64,000 bases of DNA from Coix lacryma-jobi var. lacryma-jobi (taxonomy: Eukaryota > Streptophyta > Magnoliopsida > Poales > Poaceae), in NCBI GenBank assembly GCA_009763385.1, contig CM019827.1, positions 97,872,177 through 97,936,176 of the forward strand, read 5' to 3'. Shown piece by piece: positions 20,912-31,459 of the stretch. A program made the position numbers and the translations under genes. Below the pieces are notes generated by a model that was not told the DNA's origin, did no database searches, and worked only from the letters and a program-made list of their open reading frames with translations. The stretch's first letter is position 1; each line of letters begins with the position of its first letter.

Positions 20912-20925
20912 CTACATCAATAAAA
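20898..20925 (-). promoter_or_regulatory. Gag stop and possible splice site at the gag-pol junction of B1
   Basis: On the minus strand a pyrimidine-rich run precedes TTGATGTAGGTAAAACG. Gag ends at TGA in one frame. Pol begins in another frame after TAG. The string AG|GTAAAA resembles a 5' splice donor, and the T-rich run plus TAG|G resembles an acceptor. B2 is identical here (about 62784-62811). Use as a splice site is inference. Confidence 0.35.
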
Positions 20926-23535
20926 AGACATAGGGTGACCATACGGTCCAACACTGGGGTTAGTGAAATAAGGGGAATACCAGTGTTGGGCCGACTGCTC
21001 AAAAGAACGGTTAGCAGAAAAACCATTCCTAGCACACCTACGGGGGAAGCGATCACCACGCTGAGGAAAACGTGGTCCGCTGGGGAAGGAGCGCTCACCG
21101 CGATACTCAAAACGCGGTGGAGGAAAACGCTCTACAACAAAGCCACCGCCACGGGGTCCATAGCCTAAAACTGCAGGCTCCCGCCGGGCACGACCCCTCC
21201 GCTGCCTAGGCCTAGGAACTTGAGGTTCTGGACCTCTAGGCCTAGCAGCACGCCTCTGAACATTCGGCACATGTACATCATGGAAAAGATGGTACATGTC
21301 CGAATTGTTCATCTCCCTTGCACGGCGCGCCTCTCTCTTGCGCCGAAAGCAAAACTCACTCAAGTGTCCATCTCTTCCACAGTGCTCACAATGGTACCTC
21401 ACCGCTCTCAAAGGGGGTTGTTGGTACTCACGGTAGTGGGTGTGGATCACTTTGCCCTTCTATGGCATAAGCTCCTCTTGGATGGGTGGCATGGTGTCAA
21501 GCTTGTTCTTGAGGTGGTTTGGTTTTGGAGCCCATGATTGTTTCTTTGGTGGAGCTCTCGGAGGTTCAACAAAGACCCCATCCTTGGTGTTAGGCTAGAG
21601 AGGCTCTTTGGGTGGAATCTTGGTAAGCTTGGGAGTAGTGGTGGAGTTGGGCTTCTCACATGGGTTAAGACCACTCGACTCTCCAATCTTTCCAAAAGAT
21701 GAAACATCAACACCCGGAGCAAAACCTACACCAGGACCTCCAGCAGCTCGCTTGAATTGGGAGATCGTCATCCCGAGCTGTGGCTCACCACTCGACACCC
21801 ATGACAAGATGGTCCGAAGGTATGTGTTTTCTTCCTCGGTTTGCATCTTGTCATGCTTCACGTTTGCGATCTCCATCTCCAAACCCTCACAAAGAACACA
21901 CCTAGCCACACATGTGCTACCTGAGTTGGCCTCTTCAAGAGACACAATCTTGGCATTCTTCTCTGCCAACTCAGATTGCAAGACAGGACAAGTCTTGCAC
22001 GCACCCAACAGCATGGGTCTAGCCCGGAGCTCATCCACCTCTCCTACCAACGCAGCATACTTACCTCTCAAAGTGAGAAGGTCAGTCATGTGCTTGATGC
22101 ACATCTCACACTCCTCCTCCTCGGTGACAACAACGGTGGACTTGACAGATTCAAGTTCCTTCACTGTATCCTCCCACTTCTGCCTAAACTCCTTGCGCTC
22201 TCTAGCGGCACGCCTAAGCAACTTATCCTGACTAAGGAGCGCGGCAGTAAGCTTCTCGACCTCAGCAGAAAGCTCGTCATGGGTGAGAGATACCTGAGAG
22301 GTGTCGTCGTCGTCGTCGTTCCGAGGGGTGTCCTCTAGCTCGCCGTCGACCTCATCACCAAGGGCCATGGAGCAGAAGCCGTCGTCGTCGGTGAAGAAGC
22401 AGAGACCGTTCAGCTTGTCCTCGATCCTCTTCTTCTTCTCGGACTCGTCATCGCTTGAGCAAGCGGAGTCGTCATCCGAGCCGTCGACGTCGCTGAGCGT
22501 GGCGAAGAACGCACGCTGCTCAGCCTGGGCCTTCTCCAAGTACTTCTTCTTGATGTACTCCTTGTCGAAGCCGCCCCTTCGCTTGTGCCTCGCGGGGATG
22601 TACTTCTCCTTGCGCTTGCCGGAGTCGTACTTATGCCCATGATCGCCCTTCCCAGATGTGTGCTTCTTCTTGGGACAGTTGGCGATGAAGTGGTCGGGGT
22701 CGCCGCACTCAAAGCATCCTGAGCGTCCTCCTCTGCGGTGACGGTTCATGCGGTTGTTGTGGAACTGCGAGAACCGGTTGGCGAGCATCGCCAACTCGTC
22801 ATCCCCCAAAGACTCCAGCTAGTCCTCTGTGACAGAAAAGAGTGAAGAAAGTGCAAATCCTCCAGAGGGGTTAGCAGAAGAGCCAAAAACCAAAGCCATA
22901 GTCGGGCCAGAAGGATTCTCATAAGAAGCCCTCGACATGGCGTCAATCTCACTAGACTTGAGCTTACTAAAGAGCTCGTCGCAAGTGAGGGTCTCATAGT
23001 TAGACGATTCGATGATCGCCTAGACCTTTGAGTCCCACACCGACCGATCAAGAGTATGCAAAAGCTTCAAAGCCCTCTCATGATCGTCGAAAGGCAACAG
23101 CTCCTTGTTCGCTCTCATCTTGTTGACAATAACCTGAAAGCGAGCGAATAAACTTTCTATGCTCTCGCCAGGCATATGTCGAAAGTTCTCATACTCCCGC
23201 TTGTGCGACTCGTAGAGACGGGATTTGACTTGAGTGGTTCCCTCATGGAAGCGCATGAGGGTCGCCCAAATCTCACGAGCCGTGGGGAGGTGAGAAACGC
23301 GATCAAACTCAGACATGCTCAAACAGGAGAACAAGGCATTACGCACCCGGCTATTGGCTTCGTTCTCATCGATCTGAAGCTAAGAGACACGAGCAGCCAG
23401 AACAACGTAATCGGCCTTGTTGCAAATCTCCCAGACAGAAGAGCCCATGCTCTGGAGATAGGCCGACATGCGTATCTTCCCATACGCATAGTTCATCCCA
23501 TCGAAAAACGGCGGTTTGCCCACGCCGCGATCCAT
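20917..23535 (-). pseudogene. gag: B1 Gag (about 872 codons) with five nonsense codons
   Basis: The ATG at 23535 (MDRGVGKPPFFDG) is the first in frame after the PBS; the next upstream in-frame codon of note is a stop. The N-terminal third is UBN2-like copia Gag (MRFHEGTTQVKSRLYE region). A first CCHC knuckle (CFECGDPDHFIANC) lies mid-protein, followed by an acidic stretch and a coiled-coil-like region. A second knuckle (CEHCGRDGHLSEFC) and an Arg/Gly-rich tail lie near the C-terminus, which ends HPMSFY. One frame is preserved throughout, but stops occur at 23380-23382, 23020-23022, 22819-22821, 21595-21597 and 21460-21462. There are no frameshifts. It packages RNA in a working element; this copy cannot make full-length protein. 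Confidence 0.88.
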
Positions 23536-23584
23536 GTCGCCTTCGGTGGATCTGGAACCGGCTAAGGTGGAAGATCCTTAACCT

Positions 23585-23596
23585 GCTTCGATACCA
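23585..23596 (-). promoter_or_regulatory. Primer-binding site of B1
   Basis: TGGTATCGAAGC on the minus strand, two bases after the LTR end. It is a variant of the usual TGGTATCAGAGC iMet-type site. Confidence 0.8.
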
Positions 23597-23869
23597 ATTG
23601 AAGGACCGAAAGTGCTACCAGAAACCGACCAGAGGGGGGTGAATGGGAGCTTCAAATTTTCCTTTTGGAAACTTGTTGCCGCTGTCCCAAGATTCAACCC
23701 CAAGAGCAAATCCTAGAGCTCGCAAGTGTCCACGACCCTAGATGTAGGGTGGATGCTTCCAAGAAGCACAGCGAGACACTACACGACTCTAGAAACCCAA
23801 TGCAAAAGCCGGAAATCAAATCCGACAACGAGCGAGCGAACTGCGGAAGAAAACTCACAGAACAGTCAC

Positions 23870-24162
23870 GACCGGACTCTGGTCAGCGTCCGGTCAGCAG
23901 GGACCGGACGCGTCCGGTCACACAAAAGCCAATCTGGGACCTTACTGTGTTGGACCGGACTCTGTGAAGCGGAGCGTCCGGTCACAGCCGGTGAGTCCGG
24001 TCAACAGATGAAAAGACTGATGAACAGTGAACTCGATGCGTCCGGTCACTGAGTCAGTCAAGCGTCTGATCAAGTCTCGAGATCAAACTCACTGAGCATT
24101 CAACGACCGGACTCTCCGCCCGTGCGTCCGGTCATCTCGACCAAGCGTCCGGTCACCCCGAA
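23870..24162 (-). repeat. Cluster of GACCGGAC/GTCCGGTC words in B1 5' LTR
   Basis: More than ten copies of CCGGAC or GTCCGG lie in under 300 bp. They include a perfect 18-bp palindrome GACCGGACGCGTCCGGTC at 23902-23919. The sister LTR (365-660) has the same words with several G-to-A and C-to-T losses. B2 has a similar but thinner cluster at 26520-26820. Confidence 0.85.
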
Positions 24163-24951
24163 AACCAACTGTTCGTTCACCGATTCAACTCGATCTCACC
24201 CAAAACAAATCCTCTAGGGATCAAACTTGGTGAGAGGAATCACAAGGAGGATAGTGAGCTATCTCTAAGAGATCATGGCTCGAACCTATCTCCAAATCGA
24301 TGAATCGAAGAGATTCAGGGGAGGAGAGAAAGACTTGACCCGAAACGAAAATCAACCGATCTACTAGCTCGTGAGGTTAGAGGTAAATTCCTTCAGTGGA
24401 AAGAAGTGCCTCACGATCTAGAACAACTTGGTTCAAACGGATTTCCAAAAGACGCACCAAGCAAAGAGATCGATCGACGGGAAAATCATGGCAAAAAGGA
24501 TTCCGCGAAGAACACTAACAAAATGCAAATCACAACCACGAATTTGCAACCGTGTGGCTATCACACGCTACAATAGTGAGATTACTGTCTCACTTCCTCA
24601 AAATCGCACGGGCACAGAGGTATTGTTCTCTTCTCTGTGGATCTCAGTTCGCTACAGCAGGGGAGTGGGAGAGCAGGAAAACCTAGAAGGCAAAATAGCA
24701 AATGACTGAGATGGATGGGGAGGTGGGTGTCTCCCCCTACTTATCCTAATTCTAACTATTCCTGATTCCCACTCTACCCCTAACTACTTACAGAGCGAAC
24801 CAGCTAAACCCTAAGATTATTCTGGACCAACTCGATGGTAGGTGGATCCGACGGCCACACCCGCACAACTCGTAGCGTTGCCTCGATGCAACCTCCCGAT
24901 TGCCGCCACGTGACGCCACCGCTCTGTCATCCTTTCCCGGACGTCGCACCA

Positions 24952-25213
24952 CCGGTTTTGTGGCCCAAACCGGGAAACCAGCCTTCACAGCCAACCCCCG
25001 GTTTTGAGGCCCAAACTGGGAAACCAGCCCACCAGCGCCTGAGTTTTGTGGCCCAAACTCAGCAAACCCGAAGCATCCAGGTTTTGAGGCCCAAACCTGG
25101 AAACCGTCCTCAGCCCAGGTTTTGTGGCCAAACTCAGAAACCATCCGCGCCCAGGTTTTGAGGCCGAAACCTGGAAACCGTCCACCCGATGGTTTTTCTC
25201 TGGCTCTACCACC
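24952..25213 (-). repeat. Hairpin array in B1 5' LTR, seven units
   Basis: Seven hairpin units spaced 35-46 bp, with loops TGTGGCCC or TGAGGCCC. Arms are CCGGTTT/AAACCGG, CCCGGTTT/AAACTGGG, CTGAGTTT/AAACTCAG, CCAGGTTT/AAACCTGG and others. Several single mismatches here are intact in the sister LTR or the reverse, so the parent array was better paired. Confidence 0.88.
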
Positions 25214-25563
25214 AAACCGAAGCTGTAGAGGGGATGCACCGCCCGTGCACCCCGTCCACCGATACGTGTCCCCAAGTCCACGACTCAGGCAACACATGAC
25301 CGCAAGTCTTCGCTCGTCGCTGTCCTAGGCTGTCAGCCACCACAGCTGATCCTCGGGCCACCGGTCCCTCAGTCCAAGCCTCACGTCCGCCCTTCGCCAC
25401 TCTCGGTCCATCGGCACGGCACGTCTCTACTTGACCTTCACCTTGCCTCTGATCACTGCATCCGTGCTCGACACCTGCACAACACAAGCCAAAGAACATG
25501 CACATCATCCTAGTTGACAATCACTCATCACTCAGAGACTCGGCATACACCCATGTATCTGCA

Positions 25564-26134
25564 TCTTGGTTCTTGTCAATTACAATGGCGTATGGATCGG
25601 AAAAGAGATTAGAACTGCTTCCTTTCCCATGTTGGCCCGCTCTATTCGATCTTGTCCTTAGCCATCACAATTGGATCAAAGACCGAACCCTCGTTCTAGT
25701 CTGCCAAGCTAGAGCCTATGTCGTAACCTCGGTTCCGTGCGAGTTGACTCGATCGACCGTAGGTATTGACACTAATTAACTCTTATTATTAAAGGTCAAT
25801 TAAACATGAAAATGGATGAATATGTAAACTCCACCTTAGTATAGGCTTTAAAACTAATGAATTCCATGAGTTTTGGTGAATTGTGAATCTACAGGGATTA
25901 AACAGGGAAACAACCCTCAATTGCTTCCCCTAGAAGGAAACCGACGGGAGATAACGCATTCATCAAGTCAGGAATCTTCCAGAAGACTCTAGAGAACACC
26001 TGAAGACACCACGAGGTGGGGCACCGCGAGCCACCTCTAGGTGGGACCGACCGGTCTGTGGGTCCCACCGGTCGGTCCCTCCAGGGCGCCGCCTGCCTCC
26101 CCCTTCTAGAATCTTACTCTACCGCCTTTGAGGA
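25564..26134. other. Spacer between B1 and B2, unassigned repeat-like DNA
   Basis: The 571 bp between two LTRs contain no recognisable gene. The first 200 bp could encode a short peptide but show no known domain. Near the right end is a perfect 13-bp inverted repeat (26043-26055 and 26067-26079). The GC-rich text around it resembles LTR U3/U5 sequence, so this is probably a fragment of an older retroelement. The last five bases (GAGGA) are the candidate left TSD of B2, whose right end is outside the window. Confidence 0.5.
26043..26079. repeat. 13-bp perfect inverted repeat
   Basis: Arms GGGACCGACCGGT and ACCGGTCGGTCCC are separated by 11 bases. The arms resemble the GGTCGG/CCGACC half-sites of the A/C dyad and the GACCGG words of B. 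Confidence 0.85.
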
Positions 26135-27393
26135 TGAAGGACCGAAAGTGCTACCAAAGGCGACCAGAGGAGGTGAATGGGAGCCTAAAATTTATTTCGA
26201 AACTCTGGCCTCTGTCCCAAAAATCAACCCCACGAGCAAAACCGACACGGGTGATGTCCACGACCCAAGAGATTGGGTGGATGTTCCTAGGAACATAGCG
26301 GGACACCACAAAAGCTCACTCGCCCAAGTTCACGCAAGTCAACTAGTGACAGGATGAACTCTGGGTAACCTCAACCTCCCCCAAGAAACGCGAGGGGGAT
26401 TCAGGCTATTTTGCAAAGAGAGAAGCACGATTTCAGTAGAGCATGAAGTCGGGAATCCAACGCAACAAGCAGAAATCAAAACCAACAACGAATGAACGAA
26501 CCGCGGACGAAAACATGTTGATCTGTACTGACCGAACTCACTGGAGCGTCCGGTCAGTAAGGATTGGACGCGTCCGGTCTGGCAAAACCCGATTTCAGTC
26601 CTCTCTGAGTTGGACCGGACTCACGAGACTGAGCGTTCGGTCACAGTGCAGGAGTGTCCGGTCAACACAAACAGGCAATGAACAGTGCCCTTTGTGCGTT
26701 CGGTCACGCGAAACCCTAGCGTCCAATCAAGTCTGAGAAAAACAGAACACCCGTACATTCAACGACCGGACTCACTGGTCAGAGTCCGGTCATTCCAAGT
26801 CGTGCGTCTGGTCACCCCGAAACTAAGTTGTTCGTCCACCGATTTGACTCGATCTCTCCCAAAACAAAACCACTAGGGCTCAAACTTGGAGAGAGGAGTC
26901 ACAAGGAGGATAGTGAGCTACTCCTAGGAGATCATGGCTGAACCTATCTCCAAATCGATGAATTGAAGAAGTTCGAGAAAAGAGAGGAGAAACTTGATCC
27001 GAAACGAAACTTGACCGATTTGTTGCTACAAGTGATTAGAGTACAATTCCTTCGGTCAAAAGATCACAAAACCGTTCGTGCACACAGTGGTTCAAACGAA
27101 ATCGAAAACCAACTCCCGGAGAGAAAGAACGAGGCAAATCTCCGTGAGGGCCAAAAACCGAAAACGTGAAGAACACACAAGCAAGAATGTGATTTTATCT
27201 CAATTTCCAGCTGAAATTTCTCCACATGAGGAGACAACGGGAATCCGGTCCCGTTTCCGCAAAATCCAAATACACAGAGATATTGTTCACCGTCTCTGCG
27301 GATCTCAGTAGCAACAGCAGGGAATGCGAAGCAGAAACCCTAGAATGAAAATAGCAATGGCTGAGATCATCTGGAGGGAGGGGTTGCCTCTCC

Positions 27394-27402
27394 TTATATA
27401 GC
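27394..27402 (-). promoter_or_regulatory. TATA box of B2 LTR
   Basis: CTATATAAGG on the minus strand. At the same place both B1 LTRs read GGATAAGTAGG. Confidence 0.6.
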
Positions 27403-27602
27403 CTAATACAATTGTTCCCCTTCTACCCCTACTGCTAATGAGCGAGCAGGCTAACCCTAAGGGTATTCCTGACCAACTTGAAGTTGATGGTGATCCGACG
27501 GCCACGCCCGCACAACAGGTAGCTTTGCCTCAACGCGACCTCACCGATTGCCGCCACGTGCCGCCATCGCTCTGCTCGTCCTTTTCACGGACCTCCCCCC
27601 CC

Positions 27603-27859
27603 CCCGGTTTTGAGGCCAAAACCAGGAAACCTGGGCCATCCCCCGGTTTTGAGGCCAAAACCGGGAAACCTGTCATCCGTCGCCTGAGTTTTGTGGCCCA
27701 AACTCAAAAACCCGCCAGCACCCAGGTTTTGAGGCCCAAACCTGGAAACCGTCCTCAGCCCGAGTTTTGTGGCCCAAACTCGGAAACCGGCCGCACCCAG
27801 GTTTTGAGGCCCAAACGTGGAAACCGTCCACTCGGTGGTTTTTCTGTGGCTCAACCACC
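27603..27859 (-). repeat. Hairpin array in B2 3' LTR, seven units
   Basis: Units carry arms such as CCCGGTTT/AAACCGGG, TGAGTTT/AAACTCA, CCAGGTTT/AAACCTGG and CCGAGTTT/AAACTCGG. The last unit (27834-27859) has arms GGTGGTT/AACCACC, different from the S counterpart GGTAGCT/AGCTACC yet still complementary. Confidence 0.88.
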
Positions 27860-28167
27860 AAACCGAGCCGTAGAGGGGATGCACCGCCGTGCACCCCGTC
27901 CACACGCAAGTCTTCACTTGTTGCTGTCCCAGGCTGTCAGCCACCATGACCGATCCTCAGGCCACCGGTCCGTCAGTCCAAGCCTCACGTCTGCCCTTCA
28001 CCGCTTCGGGTCCATCGGGACAACACGTCTCTACTTGACCTTCACCTTGCCCTTGATCACTGTATCCGTGCTCGACACCTGCACAACACAAGCCAAAGAA
28101 CATGCACATCATCCCAGTTGACAATCACTCATCATCACAAGATCCGGCATACACCCATGTTTCCGCA

Positions 28168-28179
28168 ATCTCCCCCTTG
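28168..28179 (-). promoter_or_regulatory. Polypurine tract of B2
   Basis: CAAGGGGGAGAT on the minus strand, next to the LTR start TGCGG, as in B1. Confidence 0.85.
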
Positions 28180-29676
28180 ATGAGTGCATTGTCAACTACC
28201 AACACAAATCATATGAAGGTAGAAGAAAGAAGGAAGAAGAAGTAAGTGAACTCAACCAATCGACCAAAAGCAAAGCAAAGCCAGAAGAAGTCGAATGGAG
28301 TGAGCGAGACAACTTGGTTCCCAAAGACATGGGCAACGGCTCGACGCAACCAAGCAAAGCAAAGTTAGCCCTCAAGAAGAGGTAGAACAGGCTCAACACC
28401 GCTAGCGAGAAGGTCGGAGCAAGAAAGACAAAGACAAGCTAGTCCCTCCAGAAATAGGCAAAGGCTCAACACAACTAGCAAAAAACGCTCCAAACCAATT
28501 GAAAAAACCATATAGGCTGAAAGTATAGGCTGAAAGTCGCTCCACACCAATTGAACAGCTCGTCAAAGCAGAAATCGAGCAAACTCCCCCTAAACATGAA
28601 CTCTCCCTTCAATAGTGCATACAACTAGGGACATGATTTGTCAAAATTTCTCCCCCTTAGTTGAAAATGCACACAACAAGGCACAATGCATATGAGTCAC
28701 AAATGCAGGTTAGTAGCTTCAGGTATAGAATCTATAGAGTGAATAGATGCTCTAAAGAATGCTGATCCAACTACTCAACAACAAGCACAAATGCCAGCAA
28801 AGGCTCAAACTGATCACAGAATACGAAATATGAACATATGAGCAGAGTGAGCAGTTTTAAGCCATTCAGAAAGGGTTTCACCATCAAAATAGCACTACAC
28901 ATGTATAGACAGGAAGTTACATAAGGGCTAAACATGTATACAAGGTGAATTACCCCGAGCAAAGTTCAATCATCATGCTATAGAATGAAACATAACCTTT
29001 TGTTTTCAGAATTTTATCGGAGTTGCAGCGGTGATTACACAAGTTTGAAATTTCAGCATGTGATTGCGAGAGGTTGAAAACTTGACATTGCCTAACTTTT
29101 CAACCGAGCTAAGCCTATGCATAAGCAATCAGAAGCTTGAAGCAAACGGTTTTGGTCTTACACTACACGGCTCAAGTTTAACTCAATGTGCAATGAGAAA
29201 CAGTCTCGATACCGTGATGTGCTGTCAAGTAATCCCAACTCGATCTTTTCAATTCACTTAGACTTGGTTCAAATTTTAACAAAAAATGAACATACCAACA
29301 TAGTGAAAGACTCAGAACTAGAGACATAGCAACCTAGCATATATGAATAGCACAAGTGACTTCAACATATTCTACACATGCTCGTTGCCAATCTCAATGG
29401 TGAACATGTTTCAAATTTTATGTTGAATTAAGCATATTCACAGTTCTGAAAAGTAGCTCAGCTCACAACATGTATCAGTGATCAAAAAGAGCCTAAGCTA
29501 CAAGCATCATCATATATCATCGGAGCATACACTAATCAGAGCATAGATTCATTCTACAGATTATAGACATGAAGCTCAAAAAGATAAAGATGCAAATATG
29601 ATGAAATGCAAAAACTAAACAAAAACAAAATAAAAGAAGTCAGTCTATGATACAAGAACCAAAATGTTTCCCTCAT
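28180..29676 (-). other. B2 non-coding 3' region
   Basis: About 1.5 kb homologous to 4553-6162 of B1. No credible ORF. Two further polypurine-like tracts lie near the PPT (about 28584-28594 and 28648-28660). B2 lacks some of the extra tracts that B1 has. Confidence 0.7.
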
Positions 29677-31454
29677 CTAAAAGGGGAAACACACACCAAG
29701 CTCACCTCTCAACCTAGCAAAGGTTGATTGGTCCAAAGGCTTGGTGAAAATATCTGCAAACTGAAGATGATTATCGACATGATGAAGGTCGATATCACCC
29801 TTCTCATAGTGGTCTCGCAAGAAATGAAAGTGCACATCAATGTGTTTGGTCTTGGAATGCAGCACAGGGTTCTTAGCAACGCTAATTGCACTCGTGCTGT
29901 CACAAAGCAATGGAACTCGAGAAAAACTCAGACCAAAATCACGCAAAGTGGTCATCATCCACAACAACTGAGAACAGCGGCTAGCCGTAGCAACATATTC
30001 AGCCTCTGTGGTAGACTGTGCGACACTAGACTGCTTTCGAGAAGACCAAGATACAAGGGAAGAACCTAAAAACTGACAAGTCCCAGAAGTGGACTTGCGC
30101 TCAAGTCGGCAACCAGCAAAATCAGCATCCGAGTAACCGCAAAGGGAGAGGGTGGAAGAAGCATAATACCAAATCCCAAACTCAGGTGTGAAACAGAGGT
30201 ACCTCATAATGTGCTTGACCGCCTGACGGTGAGAGGTGCGCGGAGACGACTGAAATCACGCGCAAAGACACACCGTGAACTGGATGTCCGGGCGTGTCGC
30301 CGTCAGGTACAGTAGCGACCCAATCATACTCTGGTACTCCTTCTGGTCCACAGCTTCTCCATCCTTGTCCGCATCCAGGGCTGTCGTGGTTGATATGGGT
30401 GTTGGAAGAGGCTTGGCCTCACCCATATCGAACTTCTTCAATATGTCCTTGGTGTACTTGCCCTGGTGCACAAACGTCCCCTCTCGGGATTGCTTGATTT
30501 GCAACCCGAGGAAAAACGCCAACTCGCCCATCATGCTCATCTCAAATTCCCTGCTCATAGTATATGCAAACTTGGCAACCAAAGCATGAGAAGAACCACC
30601 GAAAATGATATCATCCACGTAAATCTGAACCAACAAAGTGTCATTGCCTTGCTTGAGGAGAAAAAGAGTTTTATCAACACATCCCATTTTAAAACCCTTA
30701 GCAAGCAAAAAGGTTTTTAACCTATCATACCAGGCTCTAGGGGCTTGTTTCAAACCATACAAAGCTTTGTGAAGTTTAAAAACATGGTTCGGAAACTTGG
30801 GATTTTCAAAACCGGGGGGTTGTTTCACATACACCTCCTCTTCTATGTAGCCGTTTAGGAAGGCACTCTTGACATCCATTTGAAAAAGTTTGAAACCTTT
30901 GGATGCAGCAAAAGCCAAGAGGATCCTAATTGCCTCCAAACGAGCTATAGGAGAAAAAGTCTCCTCATAGTCTATCCCCTCCTTCTGACTATACCCCTGG
31001 GCTACAAGTTTGGCCTTGTTTCTCACAACGTGGCCATCCTCTCCTTTGTTTGTTTTTGAAAACCCATTTTGTCCCAATAGGATGACACCCAGGAGGAGGA
31101 GGAAGAAGAACCCAAACCTGATTTCTCTCAAAATTTTCAAGCTCCTCATGCATGGCATTAACCCAATTCGGATCAGATAAAGCGTGTCCAACATCTCAGG
31201 GTTCAAAATCAGCAACAAATGCAGAATGAGCAAAGTGAGAGATTTGTTGTGACCTAGACCGAGTGATGCGTTCGTGGATGTCGCCGATCATCTGTTGAGG
31301 AGGGTGTTGGCGCTGGATGTGTCGTGGCGCCTCCCTTGCTGAAGTAACCACCCCCTCAACAGTAGCAGGTGCCTCCTTAGGTACAAGTGGTACAGCCCGA
31401 GGTGGTGGGTCACACGGCCCCCATGTAGTGGAAGAAGATGGGTCGGGGCCGCGT
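29677..31454 (-). pseudogene. pol: B2 pol, 3' part: linker, reverse transcriptase, RNase H
   Basis: Homologous to 6163-7960. The RT palm motifs are intact (QMDVKSAF and YVDD, the latter followed by IIFGGSSHA), as are RNase H motifs GYSDADFAG, TEAEYVA and ADIFTKPL. Lesions are an in-frame TGA at 31196-31198 in the linker-RT start, a one-base insertion at about 31047-31050 that shifts the frame before GEDGHVV, and a TGA at 30256-30258 between RT and RNase H where B1 has a His codon. The upstream end abuts the GCAGT target duplication of C. Confidence 0.9.
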
Positions 31455-31459
31455 GCAGT
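31455..31459. repeat. Target-site duplication of C, left copy
   Basis: GCAGT, repeated at 61380-61384. It lies in the integrase-RT linker of B2. Confidence 0.93.

Larger units (their letters stand above)
101..25563 (-). mobile_element. B1: full-length Ty1/copia LTR retrotransposon (SIRE/Maximus-like), interrupted by S and A
   Basis: Read on the minus strand the order is 5' LTR (25563-23599), PBS, gag (23535-20917), protease-integrase (20911-20003), insertion A, integrase C-terminus-RT-RNase H (8443-6163), a 1.6-kb non-coding tail, PPT and 3' LTR (4540-3948 plus 1473-101). With the two insertions removed the element is about 11.4 kb. The LTRs are 1966 and 1965 bp, so they are a genuine pair. 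The IN-before-RT order and YVDD motif place it in Ty1/copia. Long LTRs, a long Gag and grass-like domain sequences suggest the SIRE/Maximus lineage, which I could not confirm by search. Gag and pol keep one frame each but carry nonsense codons, so B1 is dead. Flanks TCTGG and TCTTG are an imperfect TSD. Confidence 0.88.
23599..25563 (-). repeat. B1 5' LTR
   Basis: A 1965-bp uninterrupted partner of the split 3' LTR. On the plus strand it starts TGAAGGACC and ends CATGTATCTGCA. It contains, in element order, the hairpin array (25213-24952), a region where a TATA box is expected but degenerate (about 24740), and the GTCCGGTC cluster (24162-23870). The inverse of the C-tract ATTCACCCCCCTCTGG lies close to its end. 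Confidence 0.92.
26135..28167 (-). repeat. B2 3' LTR
   Basis: Starts TGAAGGACCGAAAGTGC and ends CATGTTTCCGCA on the plus strand. It contains, from right to left in plus coordinates, the hairpin array, a good TATA box at 27394-27402 and GTCCGGTC-type words. Its 5' partner is not in the window, so no age estimate is possible. Confidence 0.88.

Noticed and set aside
96..25568. TCTGG/TCTTG as a proven target duplication of B1
   Set aside because: Only four of five bases match, so I give it as a candidate. The element boundaries rest on the LTR pair, not on this.
25584..25779. A short host exon in the B1-B2 spacer (MAYGSEKRLELLPFPC)
   Set aside because: The reading frame is short and unlike any protein I know, and the surrounding text looks like retroelement LTR. 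Left unassigned.
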